Shown in pieces: positions 34,339 through 43,547 of a stretch of 64,000 bases of DNA. The translations under genes were made by a program, and so were the position numbers. The DNA comes from Verrucomicrobiales bacterium (GTDB lineage Bacteria > Verrucomicrobiota > Verrucomicrobiia > Limisphaerales > J093). Within the stretch, counting starts at the first letter, position 1. Every line of letters starts with the position of its first letter. Below the pieces are notes generated by a model that saw only the letters and a list, made by a program, of their open reading frames with translations, was not told the DNA's origin and searched no databases. The stretch covers positions 1-64,000 of the forward strand of contig JACKPW010000028.1 in the NCBI GenBank assembly GCA_024233215.1. Direction: 5' to 3'.

Positions 34339-37176
34339 CTACTGCAGGTTGTGCACGTATTGGAGGTCCAGTGCCTCCTCGATCCGGGCGCGAGCCTCCG
34401 ACAGGTGCGCCTTGGTGTACGGATCCAGCCGTCCGTTTTCGGCGGCGAGGAACTGGCCGACCTCGGAATCCAACTCGCGCAACTGGGTCAGGGCCAGGTT
34501 GGCGGCGGGCTTCTGGGAGGCGCTGCGCCAGCCCTGCGGGAGACTGAGATCGATCAGGCGGTCGAGATACTCGCGCTGCAGGTTGCGGCGCAGGCTGGAG
34601 ATCAGCGGCTTGCGCGCCGTGAATTCCCCTTCAGGCGTTTCCACGACCTCGGTCCAAATGGCCCGATGGAGCTTCGCGAAGATCTCCGGCAGGGTCACGG
34701 CGTCCTCGTCCGCGGGCGTTGCCAGTTCATTATCGAACACCCGGCCCAGGGTGGTGGGGTTCAGCATCATGGTCAGCGTCGAACCCTGGATGCCCATGAT
34801 CCGGTCGTGCACCGGCCAGGTGGAGTCCTGCATCGCCGTGTCGAAGTCATCCAGCCACTTGTCCATGGTCAGGTGGCTCAGCAGTTCGGGCGTCAGGCCG
34901 AAGGCCTCATCCTCGAAGGCGTTTTCAATGACGAAGTCCAGGGCGGCTCGCTGGTCCGCCGCGGGGACCACGGTCAACGGCGGGCGCGCATCGGGATCGC
35001 CCTTCTTGTCGCGATGGACGAAGGTGCCGCCGATCCAGTTCGCCATCATGCTCAAGGCGCGGGTCTGCAGGGCCAGCGTCAGTTGGTAACCCCGCCGGGC
35101 CTTGGCCCAGCTCTCGCCGTCCTTGACGAAGTCCGTCAGCAGCCGGCCGCGATGGTACCGGGCGAGTTCCATCTGGTGCCGGGCATAGCTGAGGGGGTCG
35201 GCCGCGAAGTCGTAACGCCGCGCGAAGGGATCCGGGCCGAAGGTATCCTCGTCCGTGCCGTATTGCAGCTGCGGTTCGGCGGCCCGCGAGGCGATCTTGG
35301 CCAGGTCCTTCGGGTTGTCGCTGAGGCTGTAGCCGTATTCGATGGCCCACATGTCGTAGGGGCCAACCTCGATCATGCCGTAATCGCCCTGGGGATCGTC
35401 CTTGGACAACCGGTTGATGTTGATCGGCAAATAGTCCATGACCGAGCCGGCCAGCGGCTTCTTGCCTTTCACCTCGTCGCTGTTGATCTCCGCCAGCGTG
35501 TAGATGCTGGAGGCCTTGAAGTTGTGGCGGAGGCCGAGCGTATGGCCGACTTCATGCACCACGAGGTCGGCGACGAGCGGTCCGACAAACCACTCGGGAA
35601 TGCCGTCGAGCTTCTCCTCCTTCTTCGCCGGCTTCTTCGCCTCCTCCTTCGGCGGTTCCCCGTCCGATCCCTCGGCGTCCCCTTCACCGTCGTCATCGGC
35701 GAGCGCGGATCCCATCAGTTCGAAGTTGAACCGCATGAGCGCCATGTCGAGCGCCCGGAACTCCGCCGCGCGGCAGTAACCGTTCACCTGGCTGTGACGA
35801 TGCACGAGGCCGTCGTACTCCTCATCGCCGAGCATGGCGGCGTCGGCGGTGGCCAGGGGATGACCTCCATAAGCCTGGGGGCCGTGGGCCAGGATGCTGG
35901 CGGTGATGGCCGCGCGGCTGGAGGGATCGGCCATGAGCACGCGCGGGTCGAACTGCGGTTTGGTTTGCAGCCAGGCCAGCGTTTCCGGCGACATGCCCTC
36001 GAGGGCCAACTGCGGCATCACCTCGTTGAACTGTTGCCAGTAGTGGCGGATCCAGCCGTCCGTCAGGATGATGTCGGCGTCGAGAATCTGGCCGGTGTTG
36101 GGATCGACGCGGCTCGGGCCGATGGCGGTACCAACGTTGTTGTTGAGCCAGCGGACGAAATTGTAGCGGACATCCTCGGGATCCTTCTCCATGTGGGCGC
36201 CGGTGGCGGCGTCCTGATAATAGACCTCGATGGCGTTCGCGAACCCGACCTTCTCGAAGGCCTTGTTCCACATCAGGATGCCCTCGCGAACCCAGCGGCG
36301 GTATCGGATGGGGGTGGTGTTTTCGATGTAGAAAATGATCGGGTTCTTGACCGGGCTCACCTGCAGGCTGGGATCGGCCTTCTCGAGGTGCCAGCGGTTG
36401 ATGAACCGGGTGCGGGTGTCCGTGACCTCGTATTTGCCGAGGTCGGCGTAACCGGTGGTGAAATAGCCGATGCGCTCGTCGGCCTTGCGCGCTTTGTAGG
36501 CGGGGTTGGGGCGGATTTCGCTGATGGAGTAGTGCAGCGTCTTGAGCGTGCCGTTCCGCATCGGAATCTCGTAGGCCACCTCGATGTTTCCGGGAAAGGC
36601 CTTGGCGGTCTTGAGGGTGGCGAGTCCCTTCTGGGCGCCGGCGGTCATGGGACCGAAGAACTTCTCCGCCCGGTCCACGAGCAGTTCGTCGAGGTCAATG
36701 GTGGGGCCCCAGTTCGTCAGCATGGTGAGAATGGGCATGTCGACGACGACCTGGTCGGTGAACAACCGGGCCACGGAGGCCTTGGACTGAGGATCGCCGG
36801 TGGAACGGATGTCCAGGTTCTCGGCGATCATGACAATTCGTTTCTCGTGGCGCTGGAAGTAGACGTACATCTCGCCTGCCTGGAGACCGGCGTAGTCCTC
36901 GCCACTCGCCACCGTCAGGGCGATGAAGAACCGCTTCTTCTCGAAGCCGGGAGGAAAGGCCGCGAGGGCCTGGTTGTCCTTCGGCCGGGTCCAGAGCGAG
37001 AGCAGGGGTTTGGCCTGGTCGATGGTCGAGATCACCTGACTGTATCCCTCGTACACCTCGGTGTGCGGGGGAAAATCGGGTTTGGGCTGGGCACTGGCGG
37101 GTCCCAGCAGCAGGCCGGTCGCCAGCCCCGTCGCCAATCCCGCCGTTGCGCGGAAGTTCAATGGACGTTTCATCAT
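34339..37176 (-). CDS. Exported zinc-dependent metalloprotease (DUF5117/DUF4953-like)
   Basis: A 945-residue protein with signal peptide (cleaved near 'GPASAQ', residue 30). The middle holds 'VVHEVGHTLGLRHNFKAS', an HExxHxxGxxH metzincin-like zinc site (H541, E542, H545, H551). Upstream 'YFTTGYADLGKYEVTDTRTR' and 'WHLEKADPSLQVSPVKNPI' are typical of the DUF5117/DUF4953 family of large outer-compartment proteases. Between about 505 and 535 is a Glu/Lys/Asp-rich low-complexity loop placed just before the active site. It probably degrades extracellular or periplasmic proteins. The start is at a double ATG; both are usable. Confidence 0.9.
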   Translation of the reverse strand: MMKRPLNFRATAGLATGLATGLLLGPASAQPKPDFPPHTEVYEGYSQVISTIDQAKPLLSLWTRPKDNQALAAFPPGFEKKRFFIALTVASGEDYAGLQAGEMYVYFQRHEKRIVMIAENLDIRSTGDPQSKASVARLFTDQVVVDMPILTMLTNWGPTIDLDELLVDRAEKFFGPMTAGAQKGLATLKTAKAFPGNIEVAYEIPMRNGTLKTLHYSISEIRPNPAYKARKADERIGYFTTGYADLGKYEVTDTRTRFINRWHLEKADPSLQVSPVKNPIIFYIENTTPIRYRRWVREGILMWNKAFEKVGFANAIEVYYQDAATGAHMEKDPEDVRYNFVRWLNNNVGTAIGPSRVDPNTGQILDADIILTDGWIRHYWQQFNEVMPQLALEGMSPETLAWLQTKPQFDPRVLMADPSSRAAITASILAHGPQAYGGHPLATADAAMLGDEEYDGLVHRHSQVNGYCRAAEFRALDMALMRFNFELMGSALADDDGEGDAEGSDGEPPKEEAKKPAKKEEKLDGIPEWFVGPLVADLVVHEVGHTLGLRHNFKASSIYTLAEINSDEVKGKKPLAGSVMDYLPININRLSKDDPQGDYGMIEVGPYDMWAIEYGYSLSDNPKDLAKIASRAAEPQLQYGTDEDTFGPDPFARRYDFAADPLSYARHQMELARYHRGRLLTDFVKDGESWAKARRGYQLTLALQTRALSMMANWIGGTFVHRDKKGDPDARPPLTVVPAADQRAALDFVIENAFEDEAFGLTPELLSHLTMDKWLDDFDTAMQDSTWPVHDRIMGIQGSTLTMMLNPTTLGRVFDNELATPADEDAVTLPEIFAKLHRAIWTEVVETPEGEFTARKPLISSLRRNLQREYLDRLIDLSLPQGWRSASQKPAANLALTQLRELDSEVGQFLAAENGRLDPYTKAHLSEARARIEEALDLQYVHNLQ

Positions 37177-37336
37177 GGTAGTATCCTGAATCGGGACAGA
37201 ATTGCTGTCTTGACTGGGGGGGAGATTAGCGTCAGCGGACCGCTTGCGTCCAGATTGAGCTTTGCTTTGAGCTTTGCGGGCAGAACACCCGGCGGCCGCT
37301 CGTTTGCCTGCCCCTGCCAGGCGGCGGGGCAGGCGT

Positions 37337-38920
37337 TCACCCGGCCAACCGGGCCCGGTGCCGGCTGCGAAGCAGCAGGGTCGGGATGCCGACGAGCATC
37401 ACCACAAACACCAGCGCGGCCGCCCAGCGGATCGGCCGGAGCAATCCCGATCCGAACCAGCGATCCGCCGGGTCCACCCACTGCAGTCCCGCGGCCAGCT
37501 CACGCCATCCCACTTCGAACAGCGCCCAGGACAGCAGGACAAAGGCCATCAACCCGGCCGCCGTCGCCAGACTGCCCCCGGGTCCACGCCAGGTCAGAGT
37601 CCAGAGGGTGGAGGTTGCCGGGTCGGCCAGGGCCGCTCCGCTCAGTTTGTTGGCGCGCTGTACCCAGCTGAAGTGGCGCCGCACGCTGAGCAGTTTGAAA
37701 GCCACAAACACGGCGAGTCCCAGCAGCGCCAGGGGAAATCCCTGGAACAGGTTCTCGATCGACACCAGTCCGCGCAGCCAGGAAGGCAGCAGGTCGTCCA
37801 ATGCCTGCTCCAGGGCGGCACGCTCCCCGGCGTGCTGCTGCCGGGCCGCCTCGGCGTCCGTCTCCTGGGCGCTCAGTTCCCGGACCCGCCTGGCCTCGGC
37901 CTTCACGCCGGCCTCCAGGCGCTCGCTCTCCGCCTTCAAGGTCTCCTCCAATCTGACCCGGGACTGCTCCAGGGAATCGCCAATCGCACCAATGACCGAC
38001 TCCTTGCCCTGGACGGTCTGCCACCAGTCTGCGGAGGTTGCGGCATGGGTTTGCCAGTCGACCAGAATCCGGTCCATATCGGTCACCGCCTGGTCAAGGG
38101 ACTCCGACCCACCCAGATCGCGGGTCCGCTGGGCCAGGGGAGCCAGCACCTGCTGGCGGATGTCGGAGGAGATGAGTTGCACCGTGTTGCTGGCCTCCCC
38201 CGCGAACCGGCCGATGGTCTGCTCGCGAAGCAGCGGGTCGACGCTGCCCGCCGCGACCGCCTGGCGCAGTTGTTCCCGGCCGATGCCGAGAGCCTCGGTG
38301 GCCTCCCATTGTCGTGCCCGGCGCGCGAGCACGGGCGAACGGGTTTCGGCCAGGCTCCCGGGGCCCGGTTCCAGCAACGCCGGTGGAACCTGGGCCGCGA
38401 GGTTGCTCCTCGATGCCAAAGGCGGCCCGAACTCCCCCCGGGATCCCTCGCGGCGCAGCGCCGGCGGCAACTGCCCGACCGGCGGCGCAGCGGAACCGGA
38501 GTCCGGCCCGGTCTCCTCCAACCACTCGCGCCGTTCGCCCGGGGAGGTGGATTCCAGGATCTCATAGTCCGTTCGCAGCCGTCGGAACGCTTCCTGAAGC
38601 TCCGTCTTGCGCCCGGCCCAGGGCTCCTCCTTCAGGACGGCGGCGGCGCCATTGACGACCGCCAGGGTGCCGGTCTGCGTCTTCAACGCCGCTTGGGAGG
38701 CTTCCAGGTCGGCTTGGGCCGCCGCCAGGCGCGTTTCGGCAAGTCGTTGGTTTCGGGCCGCTTGAACCTGGCGCTCGGACAAATCGGCAAACGGGCCGAG
38801 CACCTTCACGCAGGCCAGCACGGCAAAGACGCTGATGCCGAAGATCCAGCGCCCGACCTGACGACTCTGCTCGATCCAGAGATCCTGGTGGCGCTTCTCG
38901 CTGAATTCGTGGCTGTTCAT
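37337..38920 (-). CDS. Membrane protein with long periplasmic/coiled-coil region, unknown
   Basis: A 527-residue protein, not recognised. One helix near residues 24-45 is followed by a Glu/Ala/Arg/Gln-rich, coiled-coil-like region (about 50-380) and then three to four hydrophobic helices (about 395-425, 455-485, 500-520). The C-terminus is Arg-rich. Topology resembles a membrane-anchored mechanosensing or scaffolding protein but no motif supports that. ATG at 38920 chosen because the first helix follows at once. It diverges from the protein at 39033. Confidence 0.65.
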   Translation of the reverse strand: MNSHEFSEKRHQDLWIEQSRQVGRWIFGISVFAVLACVKVLGPFADLSERQVQAARNQRLAETRLAAAQADLEASQAALKTQTGTLAVVNGAAAVLKEEPWAGRKTELQEAFRRLRTDYEILESTSPGERREWLEETGPDSGSAAPPVGQLPPALRREGSRGEFGPPLASRSNLAAQVPPALLEPGPGSLAETRSPVLARRARQWEATEALGIGREQLRQAVAAGSVDPLLREQTIGRFAGEASNTVQLISSDIRQQVLAPLAQRTRDLGGSESLDQAVTDMDRILVDWQTHAATSADWWQTVQGKESVIGAIGDSLEQSRVRLEETLKAESERLEAGVKAEARRVRELSAQETDAEAARQQHAGERAALEQALDDLLPSWLRGLVSIENLFQGFPLALLGLAVFVAFKLLSVRRHFSWVQRANKLSGAALADPATSTLWTLTWRGPGGSLATAAGLMAFVLLSWALFEVGWRELAAGLQWVDPADRWFGSGLLRPIRWAAALVFVVMLVGIPTLLLRSRHRARLAG

Positions 38921-39032
38921 GGCAACCGGGGTAAGAACGGCTGCAACGTGCCTGCGTTTGCCGGGAGACGCAACTGTCAGGCGCATTCGAGCTTGCCTGG
39001 ATTGCCCCACCCCCGAGACTGGTGGGGTACGC

Positions 39033-40475
39033 ATGAATCCGGCCTCGCATCACTCCGAGACCCCGTTTCAGCGGGCGGCCCGCCGCCGCCGTCGACGCAA
39101 GCGTGCGTTGCTTCTTGTCGGGGCGTTCCTGGCGCTGCTGATGCTCGGGACAGTCTGGGGCTGGCGTTACGGTTACACCCGCCTGCCGGAACCGGTGACG
39201 GAGGTGCGGCTGCCGGAGGTGAAAGCAGTCGAGTGGATTCACCTGCCGCCCGGTTGCGCGTGGGAACCGGTGTGGCGGATGGCAGTGCAGCCGGGACTCA
39301 AACCGTGGCTGGAGGATTCGCAGGAACTGCTGGAGTTGTTGTCGTCGGCCTGGATGCGAACCGGCGTACTGCGGGGAAACGTCGTGGCAGGCCTCGACAA
39401 ATGGATGGCGGATGGCGGGGAAATCGAACGGTGTTTCGACGGGTTCCTGGATGCGCCGCGTCCGCCCCTGCCGGGGGAGGTGCCGCACTCGGTGGAAGCG
39501 GTGTTGCGTCTGCTGCGCCTGGCACCGCTGGCCCGGGCCATGCTTGCCTGCCCCACCCAGACCGTCCCGGCCCGACCGGAGGAGGCATTGTCCCAACTGA
39601 TCCGGGGCTTCCGGTTCTATGCCCGGCTGACCCCTCCCAGGGAGTTCGCCGGGGTATTTGACGAACGCGGCCCGCGCGAGGTGGATGCCACTCTCGGCCG
39701 GACGTTCCGGCGGGTGGTGATCAACGGTCCGACCCTTGATCCCGCGACCGGCCGGGCGTTGCTCGGGGCATTGATCGAGGTGACCAATGACGTGGCACCG
39801 TTTGAGCAGGTCCAGGCAATGCGGGTCAGGCAGGCGCGGGCGCGGCGCGACGCGGACCACCAGCGGGTTGTGACGGGACTGGGGCGGACACTCACCCTCT
39901 CCGCCAGCCTGTTCTGGCACGACACGCGGGAAATGCCGCAACGGATCGGGCGCTGGTGGGGAGGGGCGGAGGCGGGATTCCCCGAGTTTCAGGGCCGGCG
40001 GTATCTCCGGGGAATGCTCGCGGCCCTTGCCGATTGGGGACAGGAGAAGCTGGCCCGCGAGCAGGATTTCGAACGGATCTGGCAGTTCCGGATCAGCCAG
40101 CTCCAGGCCCGCCCGCACGATGCGGAGCTCGCCCGGCTCCCGTTGCGCCCGGATGGCTGGTTCAGCTGGTTCGACCGCCCGGCCGTCTGGGAGTCGACCG
40201 GGGAAGTGCCCTTCCCGGAGACGATTCTCAACGAAACCGGGGACTTTCTGGCAACGGTGGAGGTCTGCCGGCTGACGCTGGCCTTGCGGTTGTATCGCGA
40301 CCGCGCAGGGGACTGGCCGGAGTCCCTGGAGCAACTGGTGCCGGACTGGCTCCCCGGCGTACCGGTGGATCCGTTCTTACGGGTTCCCTTTGGCTATCGC
40401 CGCGACGGGGGCGGTTGGAGCCTGAGTGCGGGAAGCGGCACCGCGTTCGGCTTGAGCTGCACCAGCCACCCCTAG
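39033..40475 (+). CDS. Single-pass membrane protein, unknown
   Basis: A 480-residue protein. Residues 17-25 are strongly basic, a membrane helix covers about 25-45, and the rest is predicted to be external and largely alpha-helical with many Trp, Arg and Pro. The C-terminus 'GVPVDPFLRVPFGYRRDGGG' resembles the end of a prepilin-like 'DPFSG(K)PLxYR' sequence found in Planctomycetes/Verrucomicrobia hypothetical proteins. No enzymatic motif. It is divergent from the gene at 37337-38920 and lies 56 bp upstream of the lipoprotein gene. Confidence 0.65.
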   Translation: MNPASHHSETPFQRAARRRRRRKRALLLVGAFLALLMLGTVWGWRYGYTRLPEPVTEVRLPEVKAVEWIHLPPGCAWEPVWRMAVQPGLKPWLEDSQELLELLSSAWMRTGVLRGNVVAGLDKWMADGGEIERCFDGFLDAPRPPLPGEVPHSVEAVLRLLRLAPLARAMLACPTQTVPARPEEALSQLIRGFRFYARLTPPREFAGVFDERGPREVDATLGRTFRRVVINGPTLDPATGRALLGALIEVTNDVAPFEQVQAMRVRQARARRDADHQRVVTGLGRTLTLSASLFWHDTREMPQRIGRWWGGAEAGFPEFQGRRYLRGMLAALADWGQEKLAREQDFERIWQFRISQLQARPHDAELARLPLRPDGWFSWFDRPAVWESTGEVPFPETILNETGDFLATVEVCRLTLALRLYRDRAGDWPESLEQLVPDWLPGVPVDPFLRVPFGYRRDGGGWSLSAGSGTAFGLSCTSHP

Positions 40476-40531
40476 GTGTGCCCTTTGCCAAAACGCTTGC
40501 GACATTCTCGCCTCGGCCCAAGGATTGGCCC

Positions 40532-40912
40532 ATGTCGATTCTGCGCGTGCTGTCGGTCCTCTCCCTGCCCCTGCTGCTTGGCGGCTGCATTTCGAACAGC
40601 GTGGTCAACCTCACCCCGCGCCAGGCCGTTCGCACCCCGGACAACCTGTATCTGGTCGAGGCCCGCTGGAAGAGCAACGAACAGGCGCTCCGACCGGACT
40701 CGCTCGAGCCGAAGGTGATGATCGGCACGCAGTTCTACCCGATGGAGCGCACGCCCAACACGAAGAACCGGTGGGAAGCCCTGGTTCCGGGCCCCGCGGA
40801 CGCCCGCTTCTTCAACTACCGGTTCAAGTTCGACTACCTCTACAACGCCATCCCCATCCCGCGTCGCGACAGCAAGCTCTCGCCGACCTACCAGCTCGAG
40901 ATTGTCGATTGA
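40532..40912 (+). CDS. Small outer-membrane lipoprotein
   Basis: A 126-residue protein with lipoprotein signal 'LLLGGCISNS' (Cys19 acylated). The mature part, with 'NLYLVEARWKSNEQALRPDS' and 'FFNYRFKFDYLYNAIPIPR', looks beta-rich. No family recognised. It ends 27 bp before the convergent SGNH hydrolase gene. Confidence 0.7.
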   Translation: MSILRVLSVLSLPLLLGGCISNSVVNLTPRQAVRTPDNLYLVEARWKSNEQALRPDSLEPKVMIGTQFYPMERTPNTKNRWEALVPGPADARFFNYRFKFDYLYNAIPIPRRDSKLSPTYQLEIVD

Positions 40913-40938
40913 CCTGCGGTTTCGTCGAAGCCGCCGCA

Positions 40939-42441
40939 TCAGCGCCCGGTTCCGCCGTCGGTCTTCCCGCGATTGAACAGGCGGTAATCGATGGAAGGTC
41001 CCGAGGCCCGGCCCTGCGTCCAGGCACGCAGCCCCGCCAGCGCCTCTTCGCCCTGTTCGAAATAGTCCGCGGGCAGTGCAGCCACATGTTCCTCCCAGCG
41101 CGCCCGGCACGCACTCAGCCAGTCGCCCCGGACTGTCACCCAGCCCCGCGCCTGCATGGTCACCAGCAGCGCCTCCGCCAGCAGCATGTGACCTTTCGGC
41201 GTCGGATGCACGTGGTCCAACAACCAGTCGTTGCCGGGAATCCCGGATTGGCTCCGCCCGGCGATCATTGCCTGCCAGTCGATCCACGGCACGTCGTGTT
41301 CCTGCGCCAGGCGCGCGATTGCGGACTCCATCGAACCCAGGATGCGCAGCGGGCAGACGTCCGTCTCGCGCGCCTGCCGAAAGGCGGTCACCGAGTCGTT
41401 CGTGCGACTGAGCACCAGGTCCACCTGCCCCAAGCGGAACCAGGCCTGCGCGTGCCGCGGATCGATGCGGGTGGCCTCCTCAAGCGCCGTGGCCGCGGAA
41501 TCCGGCCGGCCGTGCGACAGGTCGGTTTCGGCCTGCTGCACGAGGTTCGTCCAGTGCCAAAGATCGGTTCCTGCCAGCGCCGGCGAATGCTCGCATTTGA
41601 AAGGCGGTGTGTCGCGGAGGTTCGAGACCGGCGTCACGAGAATCAGCGGCACTCCGGCGTCCCGGCTCATGGCCATCATGCGGGCCACGTTGTTCCCGAA
41701 ATGAGCGATCACCGCGGAGCGCCAGGAGGGATCGTCGTGATAAGCCTTCAGCCCGCCTTCATAATCCAGCAGGGCGTCGACTTCCTCACGCAGGACGGGA
41801 CGGCGATCCCGGCGGAGTCCGCCCGCAACCTGCCGCATCACGTTGAACAGCCGCAACTGCGAGGCGAACCGCACGGCTCGCGCCATCCAAGCGGGTGAGC
41901 GCTTCAGTTTCCCGTAGGTCCGGTCCTCCAGGAATTCGTTGTGACCGGTGCACAACACGAACAGGTCCGGCTCGTAGGCCAGGCATTCGCGGACCAGGTT
42001 CGCCACGCGGTAACTGGCGTACGACAGACCACCCACGTTGATCACCTCCCATCTCCGGGACGGATCGACGGTCCCGAGTGCCAGTTCGAGAAACCGCGGA
42101 AAGGCTGTCTCCTGGCCATAGGGATTGCCCTGCACGGTGGAACCGCCGAAACAGAACACGCGGAACGTGCCGGGGGCCTTGGGTCGCGCGAAGGTCTGCG
42201 CCTGGAAACAACGGCGGCGGTCGGGCGAGGTCTCCATCAAGCCGCTGGCCCCCTTCGGCACGAACAACGGCTCGACCGACCGGAAGCTCACGAAGGGATC
42301 GACGCTGGGCGCGGTTTCGCCCACGTGCAGGACGCGCAATCCCACCTCCACCACCCCGAGGCCCAGCAGGCCCACGAGCATCGCCCCGATGCGAAAGCCC
42401 CATCGGCGACGGCGGGATTCCGGTTTTGCAGCGGCGCGCAC
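40939..42441 (-). CDS. SGNH/GDSL hydrolase-like membrane-anchored protein with TPR insert
   Basis: A 500-residue protein with a membrane anchor at about 14-33. SGNH blocks: 'FCFGGSTVQGNPYGQ' (block I, Ser in GGST), 'VINVGGLSYASYRV' (block II Gly), 'VLCTGHNEFLED' (block III Asn) and 'DHVHPTPKGHMLLAE' (block V Asp-His). Between blocks III and V there is a TPR-like segment 'AATALEEATRIDPRHAQAWF'. Similar proteins modify surface polysaccharides (acyl esterase/transferase). The GTG start at 42441 is assumed; no strong ribosome binding site is seen. Confidence 0.8.
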   Translation of the reverse strand: MRAAAKPESRRRRWGFRIGAMLVGLLGLGVVEVGLRVLHVGETAPSVDPFVSFRSVEPLFVPKGASGLMETSPDRRRCFQAQTFARPKAPGTFRVFCFGGSTVQGNPYGQETAFPRFLELALGTVDPSRRWEVINVGGLSYASYRVANLVRECLAYEPDLFVLCTGHNEFLEDRTYGKLKRSPAWMARAVRFASQLRLFNVMRQVAGGLRRDRRPVLREEVDALLDYEGGLKAYHDDPSWRSAVIAHFGNNVARMMAMSRDAGVPLILVTPVSNLRDTPPFKCEHSPALAGTDLWHWTNLVQQAETDLSHGRPDSAATALEEATRIDPRHAQAWFRLGQVDLVLSRTNDSVTAFRQARETDVCPLRILGSMESAIARLAQEHDVPWIDWQAMIAGRSQSGIPGNDWLLDHVHPTPKGHMLLAEALLVTMQARGWVTVRGDWLSACRARWEEHVAALPADYFEQGEEALAGLRAWTQGRASGPSIDYRLFNRGKTDGGTGR

Positions 42442-42698
42442 CTTGCCTCACGAATACCGGGCCCTGCCACTACGAGCCAGCCGAAAGACCGGGCGCCGAC
42501 CCGTAGCCACGCCGAGGCAGCCCCACTGGGGACCGCGCGCGGCCCGCGTGCCGGGCCCGGCGGCCCGCCGGACACATTACCGGGAGGGCCAGTGGTCAGT
42601 GTTCGGTGACGGTCCCCTTGCACAGGAGCCAGTCGGCGAGCCGCCGACTGGAGCAGCCGGGCCGGCCGCGCTCCCCATGGCTGCGGCGTCGATACAGC
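42442..42698. other. Intergenic region dominated by a palindromic repeat
   Basis: This region between the prepilin-like gene and the SGNH hydrolase gene is filled mainly by palindromic repeat copy A. About 85 bp upstream of the SGNH start codon remain for its promoter, where no motif stands out. Confidence 0.6.
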
Positions 42699-42701
42699 TC
42701 A
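42527..42701 (-). repeat. Palindromic repeat family P1, copy A
   Basis: About 175 bp, read on the minus strand from the prepilin stop codon. It contains complementary ends (near GGGGAGCGC / GCGCTCCCC), and an internal hairpin around CAGTCGGCG...CGCCGACTG (42630-42650). Copy B at 47405-47577 shares most of it, including the sequence from the TGA onward. It may act as a 3'-end structure or be a non-autonomous mobile element. Confidence 0.8.
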
Positions 42702-43547
42702 GGGGATGTTCTCCAACGGAACCGGCGGTGCGTTCCGCCACTTGTCGGTGATGGCCCAGAGGTTGACCGGCGTGATCGATTTGCCGAAGCCGAGGGAGCG
42801 CGCGCTGCCGTCGGTGAAGGCGAAATTCGAACTGCCGGCGCGACGGTTTGGCCGGGCGCTGTGCCGGGCATGTTCCAGTTCCTCGAGGTCGTTGCCCTTC
42901 ACTCCCTGCACGAAGTCCATGTAGGCATGCGGCGATCCCGTCTGCTTTTCGCCGAACGTAATCGTCTCCGTCGGGAGCGGCACCGCCGAGAGCTTCATTC
43001 CCTGCGGCCATTGGAAGCGCTTGAACTCCTCGAACTCGTCCGCCGACAGCATCCGCTCGAAGTAATCGTTCCACCCGTTGATGATGTAGCTCCGCCGCGA
43101 GTCGTGGTCGTCCGACGGGCAGTGCAGCAGGGTCATGTCGCCGAAATAGGGGTAAAGCCGGGAAGTCCACAAGGTGGGAAACGATCGGGGCGGCGCGTGA
43201 TCCTCATGATCCCCGGCGTACATCTGGAGCGCCATCTCGAGCTGGCGGATGTTCGACAGGCAACTGATGCTGCGGCCCTTTTCCTTGGCGCGCGACAGGG
43301 TGGGCAACAGCAACGCGGAGAGGATGCCGATGATGGAAATCACCACCAACAGCTCGATAAGCGTGAACGCGTGTGTGGTGCGGGCTTTCCAGCCTGCCGG
43401 TTGTCGGCACTTTCCAGTCCCGAACACTGCCGGGCCTCCTTCCCGGGTGGTTCCGGTTCCGCGACGAAACCTGGGGCGGGCAACTGGAAAGTTGCCCAGA
43501 CCGGCAGACAGGAATGTCTGCCCCACAATCGCGCCGCCTGCTGGCAT
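42699..43547 (-). CDS. Prepilin-like protein with repeat-derived extended leader
   Basis: A 282-residue protein whose prepilin signature 'AFTLIELLVVISIIGILSA' begins only at about residue 60. The leader in front of it is encoded by palindromic repeat 43376-43525, read in frame ('VGQTFLSAGLGNFPVARPRF'). The ATG at 43547 overlaps the stop of the upstream lipoprotein gene (TGATG), which supports this start, although no shorter start between repeat and signature is excluded. The body has 'LSRAKEKGRSISCLSNIRQL' and ends 'LWAITDKWRNAPPVPLENIP'. A prepilin peptidase would have to accept an unusually long leader, or the gene may be non-functional. Confidence 0.75.
   Translation of the reverse strand: MPAGGAIVGQTFLSAGLGNFPVARPRFRRGTGTTREGGPAVFGTGKCRQPAGWKARTTHAFTLIELLVVISIIGILSALLLPTLSRAKEKGRSISCLSNIRQLEMALQMYAGDHEDHAPPRSFPTLWTSRLYPYFGDMTLLHCPSDDHDSRRSYIINGWNDYFERMLSADEFEEFKRFQWPQGMKLSAVPLPTETITFGEKQTGSPHAYMDFVQGVKGNDLEELEHARHSARPNRRAGSSNFAFTDGSARSLGFGKSITPVNLWAITDKWRNAPPVPLENIP
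43376..43525. repeat. Palindromic repeat within the prepilin leader
   Basis: This 150-bp element has imperfect terminal inverted repeats: on the plus strand its left end begins TGGTGCGGGCTTTCC and its right end is the reverse complement of TGGGGCAGACATTCC; both then read CTGCCGGT. Inner hairpins include GGCAACTGGAAAGTTGCC. It lies inside the ORF of the prepilin-like protein. Confidence 0.75.

Noticed and set aside
37173..37190. ATACTACC next to the metalloprotease start as a second BlaI site
   Set aside because: Only a half-site is present with no inverted partner, so it is probably coincidence.
34330..37671. Plus-strand frame of 1113 codons opposite the metalloprotease
   Set aside because: The minus strand carries a clear HExxH protease with signal peptide; the plus frame is a GC-driven shadow.
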